From JAOPZW01 sp963807305 (GTDB lineage: Bacteria > Actinomycetota > Thermoleophilia > Solirubrobacterales > Solirubrobacteraceae): DNA of 64,000 nt. The notes under the pieces are model-generated. The model was not told where the DNA came from. It did no database searches and was given only the letters and a program-made list of their open reading frames with translations. Below, in pieces: positions 29,249 through 37,738 of the stretch (its first letter is position 1; the number at the start of each line of letters is the position of its first letter). The stretch covers positions 1-64,000 of the forward strand of contig CAWEBN010000007.1 of assembly GCA_963807305.1 (NCBI GenBank), given 5' to 3'. The position numbers and the translations under genes are program-made.

Positions 29249-29715
29249 TGTCGCCCGCCGGTGCGTGGGCACGCGCGGGGCTGGTCATGGTCGCCGTGAT
29301 CGCGCTCGACCAGGCCACGAAGGCCCTCGTGCGCTCGAACGTCGCCATCGGCGACAGCGACGGCGTGCTCCCCGCCGTTCAGATCGTGCACGTGCGCAAC
29401 GAGGGCGTGGCCTTCAGCCGCTTCTCCAGCGGCGGCACGGTGGTGTCGATCATCGTCGGCGCCGCGCTCGTGGCGCTCCTCGTCTACTTCATCACCCACA
29501 TCGACAAGCCGCTCGTGTGGCTGCCGACGGGGATGCTGCTCGGCGGCGCGCTCGGCAACGTCATCGACCGCATCCGCGACGGGGCGGTGACCGACTTCAT
29601 CAAGCTGCCGGGGTGGCCGGCCTTCAACGTGGCCGACATCTCGATCACCTTCGGCGTCCTCGTGCTGCTCTACGTCACCGAGCGCCCGCGCAATGCAGCG
29701 GCGAGCGACGCCTGA
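29248..29715 (+). CDS. lspA: lipoprotein signal peptidase
   Basis: 155 residues, integral membrane aspartyl protease that cleaves the signal peptide of lipoproteins after diacylglyceryl transfer. Four membrane segments. The conserved regions LDQATKALV, the N-E-G-V-A-F box, NVIDRIRDGAVTDFI and FNVADISITFG carry the catalytic Asp pair. ATG chosen at 29248, since the TGATG junction with yggT and the first membrane segment agree; upstream frame reading is spurious. It overlaps rluD by 23 nt. Confidence 0.94.
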   Translation: MSPAGAWARAGLVMVAVIALDQATKALVRSNVAIGDSDGVLPAVQIVHVRNEGVAFSRFSSGGTVVSIIVGAALVALLVYFITHIDKPLVWLPTGMLLGGALGNVIDRIRDGAVTDFIKLPGWPAFNVADISITFGVLVLLYVTERPRNAAASDA

Positions 29716-30577
29716 GGACGCGGGCGCGCGGCTCGACGCCTTCCTGGCGGCGCCGCTGGGCTCGCGTGCGCGTGCGCAGCGCCTGATCGAGGCGGGCCTC
29801 GTCCTCGTCGACGGCCGCGCGGCGCCCAAGCGCCACCTCTTGAGCGCCGGCGAGCTGGTCACCGTCGAGGAGCCCGAGGAGGCGCCGGCGCGCGACCTGC
29901 CGGACGCCCCCTACGCCGTGCCCTATTCCGACGAGCACCTGCTCGTGGTCGACAAGCCCGCGGGGGTCGTCGTGCACCCGGCGCGCGGGCACCGCACGGG
30001 CACGCTCGCCCAGGCGCTGAGCCCGATCGCCGCCGGCGGCGAGGACGCCGCCCGGGCGGGGATCGTGCACCGCCTCGATCGCGACACGTCCGGGCTGCTC
30101 GTGGTGGCGCGCTCGGAGGCGGTCCATCGCGCGCTGCGCAACGCGCTGCAGGCCCGCGCCATCACCCGCGAGTACCTGGCGCTCGTCGAGGGGCGGCCTC
30201 CGGCGCGCAGCGGCACCATCGACGCGCCGCTGGGGCGCGACCGCCGGATGCGGACCCGGATGTCGACCGACTCCGACGACACGCGCGCGGCGGTGACGCA
30301 CTTCGAGCTCGAGCGGGCGCTGCCCCGCACCACACTGCTGCGCGTGCGCCTGGAGACGGGACGTACGCACCAGATCCGCGCCCACCTGCGGGCCATCGAC
30401 CACCCCGTCGTCGGCGACCCCGAGTACGGGACGCCGGGGCGCCTGGGGCTCGAGCGTCAGTTCCTGCACGCCGCGCGGCTGGCCTTCGCGCACCCGGTGA
30501 CCGGGGCGCCGGTCGACGTCAGCTCGCCGCTGCCGCCCGATCTGGACGCGGCGCTGGCGCTGGCCGCCGCCGAGTGA
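29693..30577 (+). CDS. RluA/RluD family RNA pseudouridine synthase
   Basis: 294 residues. An N-terminal S4 domain (about 10-60, GARLDAFLAAPLGSRARAQRLIE) binds RNA. The catalytic domain has the signature AGIVHRLDRDTSGLLVVA with the catalytic Asp, then REYLALVEG and LETGRTHQIRAHL. This layout fits RluD, which modifies helix 69 of 23S rRNA, but the target cannot be proven. The last 59 nt overlap the tail of the convergent methyltransferase gene. Confidence 0.93.
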   Translation: MQRRATPEDAGARLDAFLAAPLGSRARAQRLIEAGLVLVDGRAAPKRHLLSAGELVTVEEPEEAPARDLPDAPYAVPYSDEHLLVVDKPAGVVVHPARGHRTGTLAQALSPIAAGGEDAARAGIVHRLDRDTSGLLVVARSEAVHRALRNALQARAITREYLALVEGRPPARSGTIDAPLGRDRRMRTRMSTDSDDTRAAVTHFELERALPRTTLLRVRLETGRTHQIRAHLRAIDHPVVGDPEYGTPGRLGLERQFLHAARLAFAHPVTGAPVDVSSPLPPDLDAALALAAAE

Positions 30578-31319
30578 TCCACAGGTTGGCCCGGTACGGG
30601 ATGTCGACCGCCTCGACGGCGCGCCGCGCGAGCATCCCGTCCAGCTGGCCGAGGAAGTCGGTGCGCTGACCCTCGGGCAGCGCCGCGACGAACGACATCG
30701 ATGCCCAGTGCGCGACGATCCCCTCGCGGTCCGTGTGGTGTACGAAGGACTCCTCGCGCGTCTGCACCTCCTCGAAGGCCGGATGACCCTCGAACACGTC
30801 GGGTCGTCGCCAGCCGGAGACGAGAGCCGGATGGTCGCCCTTGGGCAGCGCCGTGTGGACCACCACGAGGTCGAGCCACCAGTCGGGCGCGTCGTCGCTG
30901 CCGTGCCAGCGCGGGTACGTCACGCACACGACCACGCCGCCGCCAGGCCTCACGACGCGCGCCAGCTCGTCGGCGGCGCGGGCGCCGTCGAACCAGTGCC
31001 AGGCGTCGCTGCACACGGCGCCGTCGACGCTCGCATCGGGCAGCGGCAGCGCCTCCGCGCTCCCCGCCAGCGACCGTTCCGGGCCGATGTTCCGCGCCAG
31101 GATCGCCCGCATCTCGTCGAGCGGCTCGACGGCGACGACGTCGAAGCCCTGCTCCAGCAGGGGCGCGGACAGGCGCCCGGTCCCGGCGCCGACGTCGAGC
31201 AGCCGCGGTCCGCCGCCGGCCGCAGCCGCGATCGCGTCGATCGCGCGGTCGTCGTAGCGGGGGCGGCCGAAGTCGTAGGCCTCGGCGACGTCGTTGAAGC
31301 TGCGGGCCAGATCGGACAC
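30519..31319 (-). CDS. class I SAM-dependent methyltransferase
   Basis: 266 residues. The SAM-binding loop LLDVGAGTGRLSAPLLE (about 41-57), then the acidic VVAVEPLDEM strand, and LPLPDASVDGAVCSDAWHWFD are typical of the UbiE/methyltransferase type 11 group. The substrate is unknown. GTG at 31319 chosen because conserved FNDVAEAYDFGRP begins just after it and TAGGCT lies 7 nt upstream; a longer reading exists. It faces rluD and the two coding regions overlap by 59 nt. Confidence 0.86.
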   Translation of the reverse strand: MSDLARSFNDVAEAYDFGRPRYDDRAIDAIAAAAGGGPRLLDVGAGTGRLSAPLLEQGFDVVAVEPLDEMRAILARNIGPERSLAGSAEALPLPDASVDGAVCSDAWHWFDGARAADELARVVRPGGGVVVCVTYPRWHGSDDAPDWWLDLVVVHTALPKGDHPALVSGWRRPDVFEGHPAFEEVQTREESFVHHTDREGIVAHWASMSFVAALPEGQRTDFLGQLDGMLARRAVEAVDIPYRANLWITRRRPAPAPRPDRAAAAS

Positions 31320-31326
31320 CCCGCAC

Positions 31327-31332
31327 AGCCTA
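31327..31332 (-). promoter_or_regulatory. -10-like hexamer of the methyltransferase gene
   Basis: TAGGCT on the minus strand ends 7 nt before the GTG start at 31319. Confidence 0.4.
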
Positions 31333-31427
31333 GGCAGCACGGCGGGACGACCGCGTCCATGGCCGCCCCGCCGCACTCACGGCGCGGACCGGACCACCGG
31401 AGGTAGGGGAAGGGAGGACCGGCCCGC

Positions 31428-31485
31428 GATGCTCCTAACGCAGGAGCATCGATGTTCTTGCGTACAATCGAGGGACAACGTCCCT
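31428..31485 (+). promoter_or_regulatory. rpsB promoter candidate with inverted repeat and leader hairpin
   Basis: A perfect 9-bp inverted repeat (31428-31436 with 31442-31450, 5-nt centre) precedes TACAAT at 31463-31468, the best -10 in this gap. Just behind, a 6-bp hairpin lies at 31471-31476 with 31480-31485. The rest of the leader up to 31594 has no gene. S2-dependent autoregulation is known in other bacteria and could act here. Confidence 0.5.
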
Positions 31486-31594
31486 TCGACCCCGTGGGAC
31501 GACCGCGTGGCGACCCTGTCCGGCCGATACGGCTCGGATCCGCCTCGCTCCCACGGGCACATCACCTACACGTACTCACAAGGGAGCTTTGACC

Positions 31595-32881
31595 ATGCCC
31601 GAAGTCGGGATCAGGGAGCTGCTGGAGGCCGGGGTCCATTTCGGCCATCAGACCCGCCGCTGGAACCCCAAGATGCGCCGTTTCATCCACGGCGAGCGCG
31701 GCGGCATCTACATCATCGACCTGCTGCAGACGCAGCGCCTGCTCGAGCAGGCGCGCCAGTTCGCCGGCGAGCTGGCCCAGCGCGGCGGCATCGTGCTCTT
31801 CGTGGGCACCAAGAAGCAGGCTCGCGACGCCGTCAAGGACGTCGCCGAGGCCGCCGGCATGCCCTACGTCAACCATCGCTGGCTGGGCGGGCTGCTGACG
31901 AACTTCCAGACGATCAACCAGCGCATCCGTCGCCTGCACGACCTCGAGCGCTACGAGACCGAGGGCCAGCTGGGGCTGCTGCCCACGCGCGAGCGGATGG
32001 CCGCCGAGGCCGACCTCGGCAAGCTGCGCGCCAATCTCGGCGGCGTGAAGTACATGCAGCGCACGCCCGACGCGATGTTCGTCATCGACCTCAAGACCGA
32101 GGCGATCGCCGTCCGCGAGGCCCAGCGCCTGCGCATCCCGATCATCGGCCTGGTCGACACCAACTGCGACCCCGACGGGATCGACTTCGTGGTCCCCGGC
32201 AACGATGACGCGATCAAGTCGTGCGCCGTGGTGGCCCACGCGATCGGCGAGGCCGCCCGCGACGGGCGCCTGGCCTTCGCCGCCGAGCGCGCCGAGGAGG
32301 AGGAGCGCGTCCGCCGCGAGGCCGAGGAGCGCGCGCGCCGCGAGGCCGAGGAGCAGGCCCGCCGCGACGCCGAGGCGCAGGCCGCCGCGCAGGCGGAGGC
32401 GCAGGCCGCCGCCGAGGCGGAGGCCACTGCGGCTGCGGAGACTGCGCCCGCAGCGCCCCCGGCGGAGGCTCCGGCCGAAGCGGCTCCGGCTCCGGCCGCC
32501 GCGGCTCCCGGCGCACCCGAAGCTGCCCCGGCGGAGCCCGCTCCGGCTGCCGCGGCTCCGGCCGCTGAGGCTCCCGCCGAAGCTCCGGCCGCCGAAGCTC
32601 CGGCCGAGCCCGCGCCGGCCGCGGAGGCTCCGGCCGAGCCCGCTCCGGCCGCGGAGGCTCCGGCCGAGCCCGCTCCGGCCGCGGCGGCTCCGCCTGCTGA
32701 GGCTCCCGCCGCGCCCGAGCCCGCTCCGGCCGAGCCGGCTCCGGCCGCCGAGGCTCCGGCCGAGCCGGCTGCGGCTGAGGCTCCGGCCGAGCCCGCCCCG
32801 GCCGAGCCCGCTCCGGCCGCCGAGGCTCCGGCCGAGCCCGCCCCCGAGACCGAGACCGCAACCCAGGAACAGAACGCATGA
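31595..32881 (+). CDS. rpsB: 30S ribosomal protein S2 with long Ala/Pro/Glu C-terminal tail
   Basis: 428 residues. Residues 1-238 are a normal S2: GVHFGHQTRRWNPKM, YIIDLLQTQRLLEQA, NHRWLGGLLTNFQT and GLVDTNCDPDGIDFVVPGND are all conserved. From about 239 a charged helix rich in EERARREAEE starts. From about 285 it turns into an Ala/Pro/Glu low-complexity tail with EAPAEPAPAA decapeptide repeats. No normal S2 domain covers this tail. ATG at 31595 with agggagc upstream; the TTG six nt earlier is less likely. Its stop overlaps tsf (ATGA). Confidence 0.95.
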   Translation: MPEVGIRELLEAGVHFGHQTRRWNPKMRRFIHGERGGIYIIDLLQTQRLLEQARQFAGELAQRGGIVLFVGTKKQARDAVKDVAEAAGMPYVNHRWLGGLLTNFQTINQRIRRLHDLERYETEGQLGLLPTRERMAAEADLGKLRANLGGVKYMQRTPDAMFVIDLKTEAIAVREAQRLRIPIIGLVDTNCDPDGIDFVVPGNDDAIKSCAVVAHAIGEAARDGRLAFAAERAEEEERVRREAEERARREAEEQARRDAEAQAAAQAEAQAAAEAEATAAAETAPAAPPAEAPAEAAPAPAAAAPGAPEAAPAEPAPAAAAPAAEAPAEAPAAEAPAEPAPAAEAPAEPAPAAEAPAEPAPAAAAPPAEAPAAPEPAPAEPAPAAEAPAEPAAAEAPAEPAPAEPAPAAEAPAEPAPETETATQEQNA

Positions 32882-33489
32882 CTACCACTCCCCAGATCAG
32901 CGCCAAGGACGTCGCCGCCCTGCGCCAGCAGACCGGCGCGGGCATGATGGACTGCAAGCGCGCCCTCGAGGAGGCCGCCGGCGACGTCGACAAGGCCACG
33001 GAGATCCTCAGGGTCAAGATGGGCAACAAGCTCGGCAAGCTGGCCGACCGCGAGGCCGCCGAGGGCACCATCCAGAGCTACATCCACGCCAACGGCAAGG
33101 TCGGCGTGCTCGTCGAGGTCGACTGCAACACGGACTTCGTGGCCAAGAACGACGACTTCGTCGCCTTCGCCCGGGACGTCGCCCTGCACCTCGCGGCCTC
33201 GCCGCAGACGCGCTGGGTCTCCGAGAACGAGGTCCCGGCCGACGTGCGCGACGCCGAGGCCCGCGTCTTCGAGCAGCAGGCCGCCGACAAGCCCGAGAAC
33301 GTCCGCCCGCGCATCGTCGAGGGGCAGATCAAGAAGTGGCTCGGCGACGTCGTGCTGCTCAACCAGGTCCACGTCAACGGCGACAAGTACGAGGGCAAGA
33401 CCATCGAGCAGCTGCGCGGAGACCTCTCGGCCAAGACGGGCGAGAACGTCGTCGTCAGGCGCTTCGCGCGCTTCGCGGTGGGCGAGTAG
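32878..33489 (+). CDS. tsf: elongation factor Ts
   Basis: 203 residues, the short form that lacks part of the C-terminal coiled coil found in E. coli EF-Ts (283), similar in size to Thermus EF-Ts. It exchanges GDP for GTP on EF-Tu. The N-terminal UBA-like domain includes VAALRQQTGAGMMDCKRAL; the core has EVDCNTDFVAKNDDF, the EF-Tu contact. An insertion or divergent part lies at about 105-150. ATG overlaps rpsB. Confidence 0.95.
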   Translation: MTTTPQISAKDVAALRQQTGAGMMDCKRALEEAAGDVDKATEILRVKMGNKLGKLADREAAEGTIQSYIHANGKVGVLVEVDCNTDFVAKNDDFVAFARDVALHLAASPQTRWVSENEVPADVRDAEARVFEQQAADKPENVRPRIVEGQIKKWLGDVVLLNQVHVNGDKYEGKTIEQLRGDLSAKTGENVVVRRFARFAVGE

Positions 33490-34217
33490 TGAGCCACGAC
33501 GGCGCGCCGGCGTTCCAGCGGATCCTGATCAAGCTCTCGGGGGAGTCCTTGATGGGCTCCCTCGACTACGGGACCGATCCGGAGCGCCTGGGGGCCGTCG
33601 CCGAGCAGATCAAGCGCGTGCACGACCGCGGCGTCGAGATCGCAATCGTGCTCGGCGCGGGCAACATCTACCGCGGCATCGCCGGCGCCGCCTCGGGGAT
33701 GGACCGCGCCACGGCGGACTACATGGGGATGCTCGCGATCGTGCTCAACGCGCTCCAGCTCCAGGACGCCCTGGAGAAGCGCGACGTCCACACGCGCGTG
33801 CAGTCGGCCATCCACGTGCAGGAGGTGGCCGAGCCCTACATCCGCCGCCGCGCGATGCGCCACCTCGAAAAGGGCCGCGTGGTCATCTTCGCCGCCGGCA
33901 CGGGCAACCCGTTCTTCACCTCCGACACCGCGGCGGCGCTGCGTGCGGTCGAGATCCACGCCGAGGCCCTGCTGATGGCCAAGAACGGCGTCGAGGGCGT
34001 CTACACCGCCGACCCGCGCATCGATCCGTCGGCGGAGTTCATCGCCGAGATCACCCATATGGAGGCTGTCGAGCGGCGCCTGCGGATCATGGACCTCACG
34101 GCGCTGACGCTGTGCATGGAGAACGGGCTGCCGATCCACGTCTTCAACATGGATGACGACCGCAACATCGACCGGATAGTGTCCGGCGAGCGCGTAGGAA
34201 CCCTGGTTGCGACATGA
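33489..34217 (+). CDS. pyrH: UMP kinase
   Basis: 242 residues, amino-acid-kinase fold that phosphorylates UMP with ATP. Markers: ILIKLSGESLMG at the N-terminus, VLGAGNIYRG, GMLAIVLNALQLQDALE, FAAGTGNPFFTSDTAAALRA and KNGVEGVYTADP. GTG shares one nucleotide with the tsf stop (TAGTG). The operon order tsf-pyrH-frr is typical. Confidence 0.96.
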   Translation: MSHDGAPAFQRILIKLSGESLMGSLDYGTDPERLGAVAEQIKRVHDRGVEIAIVLGAGNIYRGIAGAASGMDRATADYMGMLAIVLNALQLQDALEKRDVHTRVQSAIHVQEVAEPYIRRRAMRHLEKGRVVIFAAGTGNPFFTSDTAAALRAVEIHAEALLMAKNGVEGVYTADPRIDPSAEFIAEITHMEAVERRLRIMDLTALTLCMENGLPIHVFNMDDDRNIDRIVSGERVGTLVAT

Positions 34218-34780
34218 CAGAGCTGACCGATGAGCTGATCGCCGACGCCGGCGAGCGCATGACGAAGTCCGTCGAGTCGACCCGGAACGAGTTCGGGACC
34301 GTGCGCACGGGCCGGGCCAGCCCGGGCCTGCTCGACCGGATCGTGGTCGACTACTACGGGGCGGCCACGCCGCTCAAGCAGCTGGCCACGATCAACGTGC
34401 CCGAGGCACGCCTGCTCACCGTCCAGCCCTACGACCAGGCGTCGATCAAGGCCATCGAGAAGGCGATCATGGAGTCCGACATCGGGCTCACGCCCAACAA
34501 CGACGGCCGCCTGATCCGCATGACCATCCCGGAGCTCAACGAGGAGCGCCGCCGCGACCTGGTCAAGGTCGTGCGCCACATCGCCGAGGAGGGGCGCGTG
34601 GCCATCCGAAACATCCGCCGCGATGTCATGCACGACCTGCGCGAGCTCAAGGACTCAGGCGACGCGGGCGCCGACGACGAGCACCGCGCCGAGGTCGAGC
34701 TGCAGAAGCTGACCGACGCGCGGATCGCCGAACTCGAGACGGCGCTGAAGGCCAAGGAAGCAGAGATCCTCGAGGTCTGA
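34214..34780 (+). CDS. frr: ribosome recycling factor
   Basis: 188 residues, the standard size. With EF-G it splits the post-termination ribosome. Conserved segments: RTGRASPGLLDRIVVDYYG, LKQLATINVPEARLL, IGLTPNNDGRLIRMTIPEL and the helical VRHIAEEGRVAIRNIRRDV. Starts with ATG overlapping pyrH by 4 nt. Confidence 0.97.
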   Translation: MTELTDELIADAGERMTKSVESTRNEFGTVRTGRASPGLLDRIVVDYYGAATPLKQLATINVPEARLLTVQPYDQASIKAIEKAIMESDIGLTPNNDGRLIRMTIPELNEERRRDLVKVVRHIAEEGRVAIRNIRRDVMHDLRELKDSGDAGADDEHRAEVELQKLTDARIAELETALKAKEAEILEV

Positions 34781-35457
34781 TGGCCTCCGACGGCCGCGCG
34801 GCGCGGTACGTCGCCATCATCACCGACGGCAATGGCCGCTGGGCGCAGCAGCGCGGCCTGCCGGTCATCGACGGCCATCAGGCGGGCGCCGACGTGGTCA
34901 AGGCGCGCCTGCGCGACGCGGTCGAGTTCGGGGTGCGCGAGCTGACCGTCTACTCGTTCTCGACCGAGAACTGGTCGCGCCCGGCCGAGGAGGTCACCGC
35001 ACTGATGCGGATGTTCTCCCAGCGCATCGCGAACGAGACGCCCGAGCTCGACGCCGAGGGCGTACGCATGCGCTTCATCGGCCGTCGCGAACGCGTCACG
35101 CCGGCGCTGCTCGAGCAGATGGACTGGGCCGAGGCGCAGACCGCGGCCAACGACCGCATCACGCTCTACGTCGCCTTCAACTACGGCGGCCGCGCGGAGG
35201 TCCTCGATGCGGCGGCCCGCTACACCGGTGGGGGGGAGGAGGCGTTCCGGAGGCTGCTCTACGCCCCCGAGATGCACGACCCGGACCTCATCATCCGCAC
35301 GAGCGGCGAGCAGCGGATGAGCAACTACCTGCTGTGGCAGGGGGCCTATTCGGAGCTCGTCTTCTCCGAGGACCTGTGGCCCGACTTCTCGCGCGAGGCG
35401 TTCCGGGCCGCCCTGGACGAGTTCGAGCGCCGCCGGCGCCGGTTCGGGGGGCGCTGA
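34780..35457 (+). CDS. uppS: isoprenyl transferase (undecaprenyl diphosphate synthase family)
   Basis: 225 residues, rather short for the family. Builds long-chain polyprenyl diphosphate for cell-wall carrier lipid. The catalytic loop is TDGNGRWA (D16; usually MDGNGRWA, so the first residue differs), then GHQAGADVVK, LTVYSFSTENW, and the C-terminal block IIRTSGEQRMSNYLLWQGAYSE split in conserved halves. Starts at the last nt of frr (ATGA-type joint) and overlaps cdsA by 3 nt. Confidence 0.94.
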   Translation: MASDGRAARYVAIITDGNGRWAQQRGLPVIDGHQAGADVVKARLRDAVEFGVRELTVYSFSTENWSRPAEEVTALMRMFSQRIANETPELDAEGVRMRFIGRRERVTPALLEQMDWAEAQTAANDRITLYVAFNYGGRAEVLDAAARYTGGGEEAFRRLLYAPEMHDPDLIIRTSGEQRMSNYLLWQGAYSELVFSEDLWPDFSREAFRAALDEFERRRRRFGGR

Positions 35458-36326
35458 TGGAGGGCCGCTCGCGGACGTCGGCACGCCGGCACGCGACCCC
35501 GAGCCAACGGCGCGCCGGGCGCGCGCGGCGCCGCAACGCCGGCTCGGACCTCGGGGCGCGCCTGGCCGCCGCGATCCCGGCGATCGCGTTCGCGCTGGCG
35601 ATCGTGGGCCTCGGCAAGTGGGTCTTCGTGGCCGGCCTGGCCGTGCTCGCGTGCATCTGCCTGCACGAGCTGTTCGCGATGTACGCCTTCACGAACCCCT
35701 CGCGCCTGGCCGGTTTCACGGGGGCCATCGCGTTGCTCGTCGCGGCCCATCTCGGCGATCAGGCCACCGTGCTGGGCGCCTTCGTGGCCTGCGTGCCGTG
35801 GGTCTTCGTGCTCTGCCTGCTGCAGCCGCGCCACGCCGGCGCCCCTGGGGTGGCGGTGACGATGCTGGGCCTGGCCTGGATCGGGCTGGCCTTCGCGCAT
35901 GCGGTGCTGCTGCGCGACCTGCCCCACGGCGACGGGATCGTCATCGACGTGCTGGTCGGGACGTTCATCGGCGACACCGGGGCCTACCTCGGCGGGCGCA
36001 CGTTCGGCACCCGGCGCCTCGCCCCGGCGATCTCGCCCAACAAGACGATCGAGGGACTGGCCATCGGCTTCCTGGTCGGCGTGGCGGCGGTGTGGCTGGC
36101 CGGGCTGTACCAGGACTGGCTCAGCGGCTGGCACGCGCTCGTCCTGGGCGCGGCGGTGGCCGCGGCGGCACCTGTGGGCGACCTGTTCGAGTCCTACCTC
36201 AAGCGCGACGCCGGGACCAAGGACACCGGGCGGCTGTTCGGCGCCCACGGCGGCGCTCTGGACCGGCTGGACGCCGCGATGTTCGCGATGGTCGCCGGCT
36301 TCTACGTCTGGCACGCCATTCTCTAG
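35457..36326 (+). CDS. cdsA: phosphatidate cytidylyltransferase
   Basis: 289 residues, membrane enzyme forming CDP-diacylglycerol. A basic Arg-rich N-terminus is followed by about 8 hydrophobic segments. The family signature is near the C-terminus: DLFESYLKRDAGTKDTG, then GAHGGALDRLDA; the Pro of the normal PGHGG is replaced here (FGAHGG). The metal-binding Asp residues are kept. ATG chosen at the stop of uppS. A terminator follows, so the rpsB operon may end here. Confidence 0.93.
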   Translation: MEGRSRTSARRHATPSQRRAGRARRRNAGSDLGARLAAAIPAIAFALAIVGLGKWVFVAGLAVLACICLHELFAMYAFTNPSRLAGFTGAIALLVAAHLGDQATVLGAFVACVPWVFVLCLLQPRHAGAPGVAVTMLGLAWIGLAFAHAVLLRDLPHGDGIVIDVLVGTFIGDTGAYLGGRTFGTRRLAPAISPNKTIEGLAIGFLVGVAAVWLAGLYQDWLSGWHALVLGAAVAAAAPVGDLFESYLKRDAGTKDTGRLFGAHGGALDRLDAAMFAMVAGFYVWHAIL

Positions 36327-36369
36327 GTCCCGCTGGACCTCCTACACGACGTCTGACATCATGTGCGGG

Positions 36370-36406
36370 GGCCGGCGGCGGTGGAGCGGCCGCCGCCGGC
36401 CGTTCT
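36370..36406 (+). terminator. terminator after cdsA
   Basis: A perfect 12-bp GC stem (36370-36381 with 36390-36401) has an 8-nt loop and is followed by gttctt. It separates the rpsB-cdsA operon from the acyltransferase gene. Confidence 0.8.
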
Positions 36407-36462
36407 TAAGCTCTGTTAGAGGGGCTCGTCGCGTACACGGGCGCGGGCAGGACGCCCAGGGA

Positions 36463-37581
36463 ATGCGCGTTCGCAACCACGCCCTCGACGGCCTGCGCGG
36501 CCTTGCCGCCCTCGGCGTCCTCACGCTGCACGTCTGGATGTTCACGGTGCAGGGCGCCCATGGCCGCGACGAGCTCGTGAGCCTGCTCACGGGCGAGCTG
36601 CGCCTCGGCGTGGTGCTCTTCTTCGTGCTGTCCGGCTACCTGCTGGCGGGCCCGTGGATCGCGAGCGCACTCGACGAGCGCCCGACGCCGCGCCTGGGGC
36701 GCTTCGCGGTCAAGCGCGCGGTGCGCATCCTTCCGGCCTACTGGGTCGCGATGCTCGGCTCGTTCTGGCTGCTGGCGGGGACCGGGCACCACTACGAGGT
36801 CAGCGCTGGGCAGCTGCCGCTCTTCGCGGCCTTCGGGCAGAACTACGTGGGCTCCGCCGCCGGCAGGCTCGACCCGCCCATGTGGTCGCTCGTCGTCGAG
36901 GTGAGCTTCTACGCGGTGCTCCCCCTCGCGGGCTGGGTGCTCGTGCGCTGCGCGCGGCGCGGGCGGATGGTGGCGGCCTGCGCAGGGCTGGCCGGCCTCG
37001 GCCTGGCCTGGAGCGCGGCCGGCGTGCTGCTCGCCTGGCCCGACACCGCGATGTCGACCCTGCCGACCTTCCTGCCCGTCTTCGCCTGCGGCACGGCAGC
37101 TGCGGCGCTGGCCCATCGCCGCGTGCCCTCGCGTGCGGTCTGGTGGGCTCTGATGGCCGCCGGCGCCGCGCTCGTGTGCGCGAACGCGTGGTGGCATCAC
37201 CAGGGCACGGGCCTGACCGGCCACGTGGTCCGCGACCTGCCGGCCGCGCTCGGCTTCGCGCTCCTGGTGGCGGCGATGGCGGCGCATCCGCCCGCGGTCC
37301 TCGCGCGCGCGCCCCTGCGCGGCCTGGGCACGATCTCCTACGGCCTGTACCTGTGGCACCTGCCGGTGCTGCTGTGGCTGCGCTTCCAGGGCCTGATGCC
37401 CGGCGGCTTCGTCCTGGCGTGGCTGGAGGTCGCGGCGCTCAGCGCGCTGGTCGCCCTGGCGAGCTGGGTGTTCGTCGAGCGACCCGCGATCGAGGCGGCC
37501 GGTCGCTGGCGCCCGTGGACGCGGCGCGTGCCGTCGTTCCCGGCCGAGCGGCACATCAGGCCGGTGCCGAGCGTGGCGTGA
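36463..37581 (+). CDS. acyltransferase 3 family membrane protein
   Basis: 372 residues with about 10 membrane segments, the OafA/acyltransferase 3 group that transfers acyl groups to sugars or other cell-surface molecules. Markers: LDGLRGLAALGVLTLHVW with the conserved Arg and His, RLGVVLFFVLSGYLL, then KRAVRILPAYWVAM and MWSLVVEVSFYAVLP. The substrate is unknown. ATG at 36463 chosen because homology begins there. It has its own transcription unit between a terminator and dxr. Confidence 0.9.
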   Translation: MRVRNHALDGLRGLAALGVLTLHVWMFTVQGAHGRDELVSLLTGELRLGVVLFFVLSGYLLAGPWIASALDERPTPRLGRFAVKRAVRILPAYWVAMLGSFWLLAGTGHHYEVSAGQLPLFAAFGQNYVGSAAGRLDPPMWSLVVEVSFYAVLPLAGWVLVRCARRGRMVAACAGLAGLGLAWSAAGVLLAWPDTAMSTLPTFLPVFACGTAAAALAHRRVPSRAVWWALMAAGAALVCANAWWHHQGTGLTGHVVRDLPAALGFALLVAAMAAHPPAVLARAPLRGLGTISYGLYLWHLPVLLWLRFQGLMPGGFVLAWLEVAALSALVALASWVFVERPAIEAAGRWRPWTRRVPSFPAERHIRPVPSVA

Positions 37582-37738
37582 GCGGCGCGACGACCGTGTC
37601 CGGTCGTGGACGAGGTCGTCGTAGGCGAAGCGCAACCACTCAGGATGCGGCGTCGCGCGCGGCGGATCTACACGCGTTCGTGCCGGCTCTGCGCAAAGGT
37701 TGACCCGGGCCTGACGCCGGCTGTGGCACCCTAGGGGC

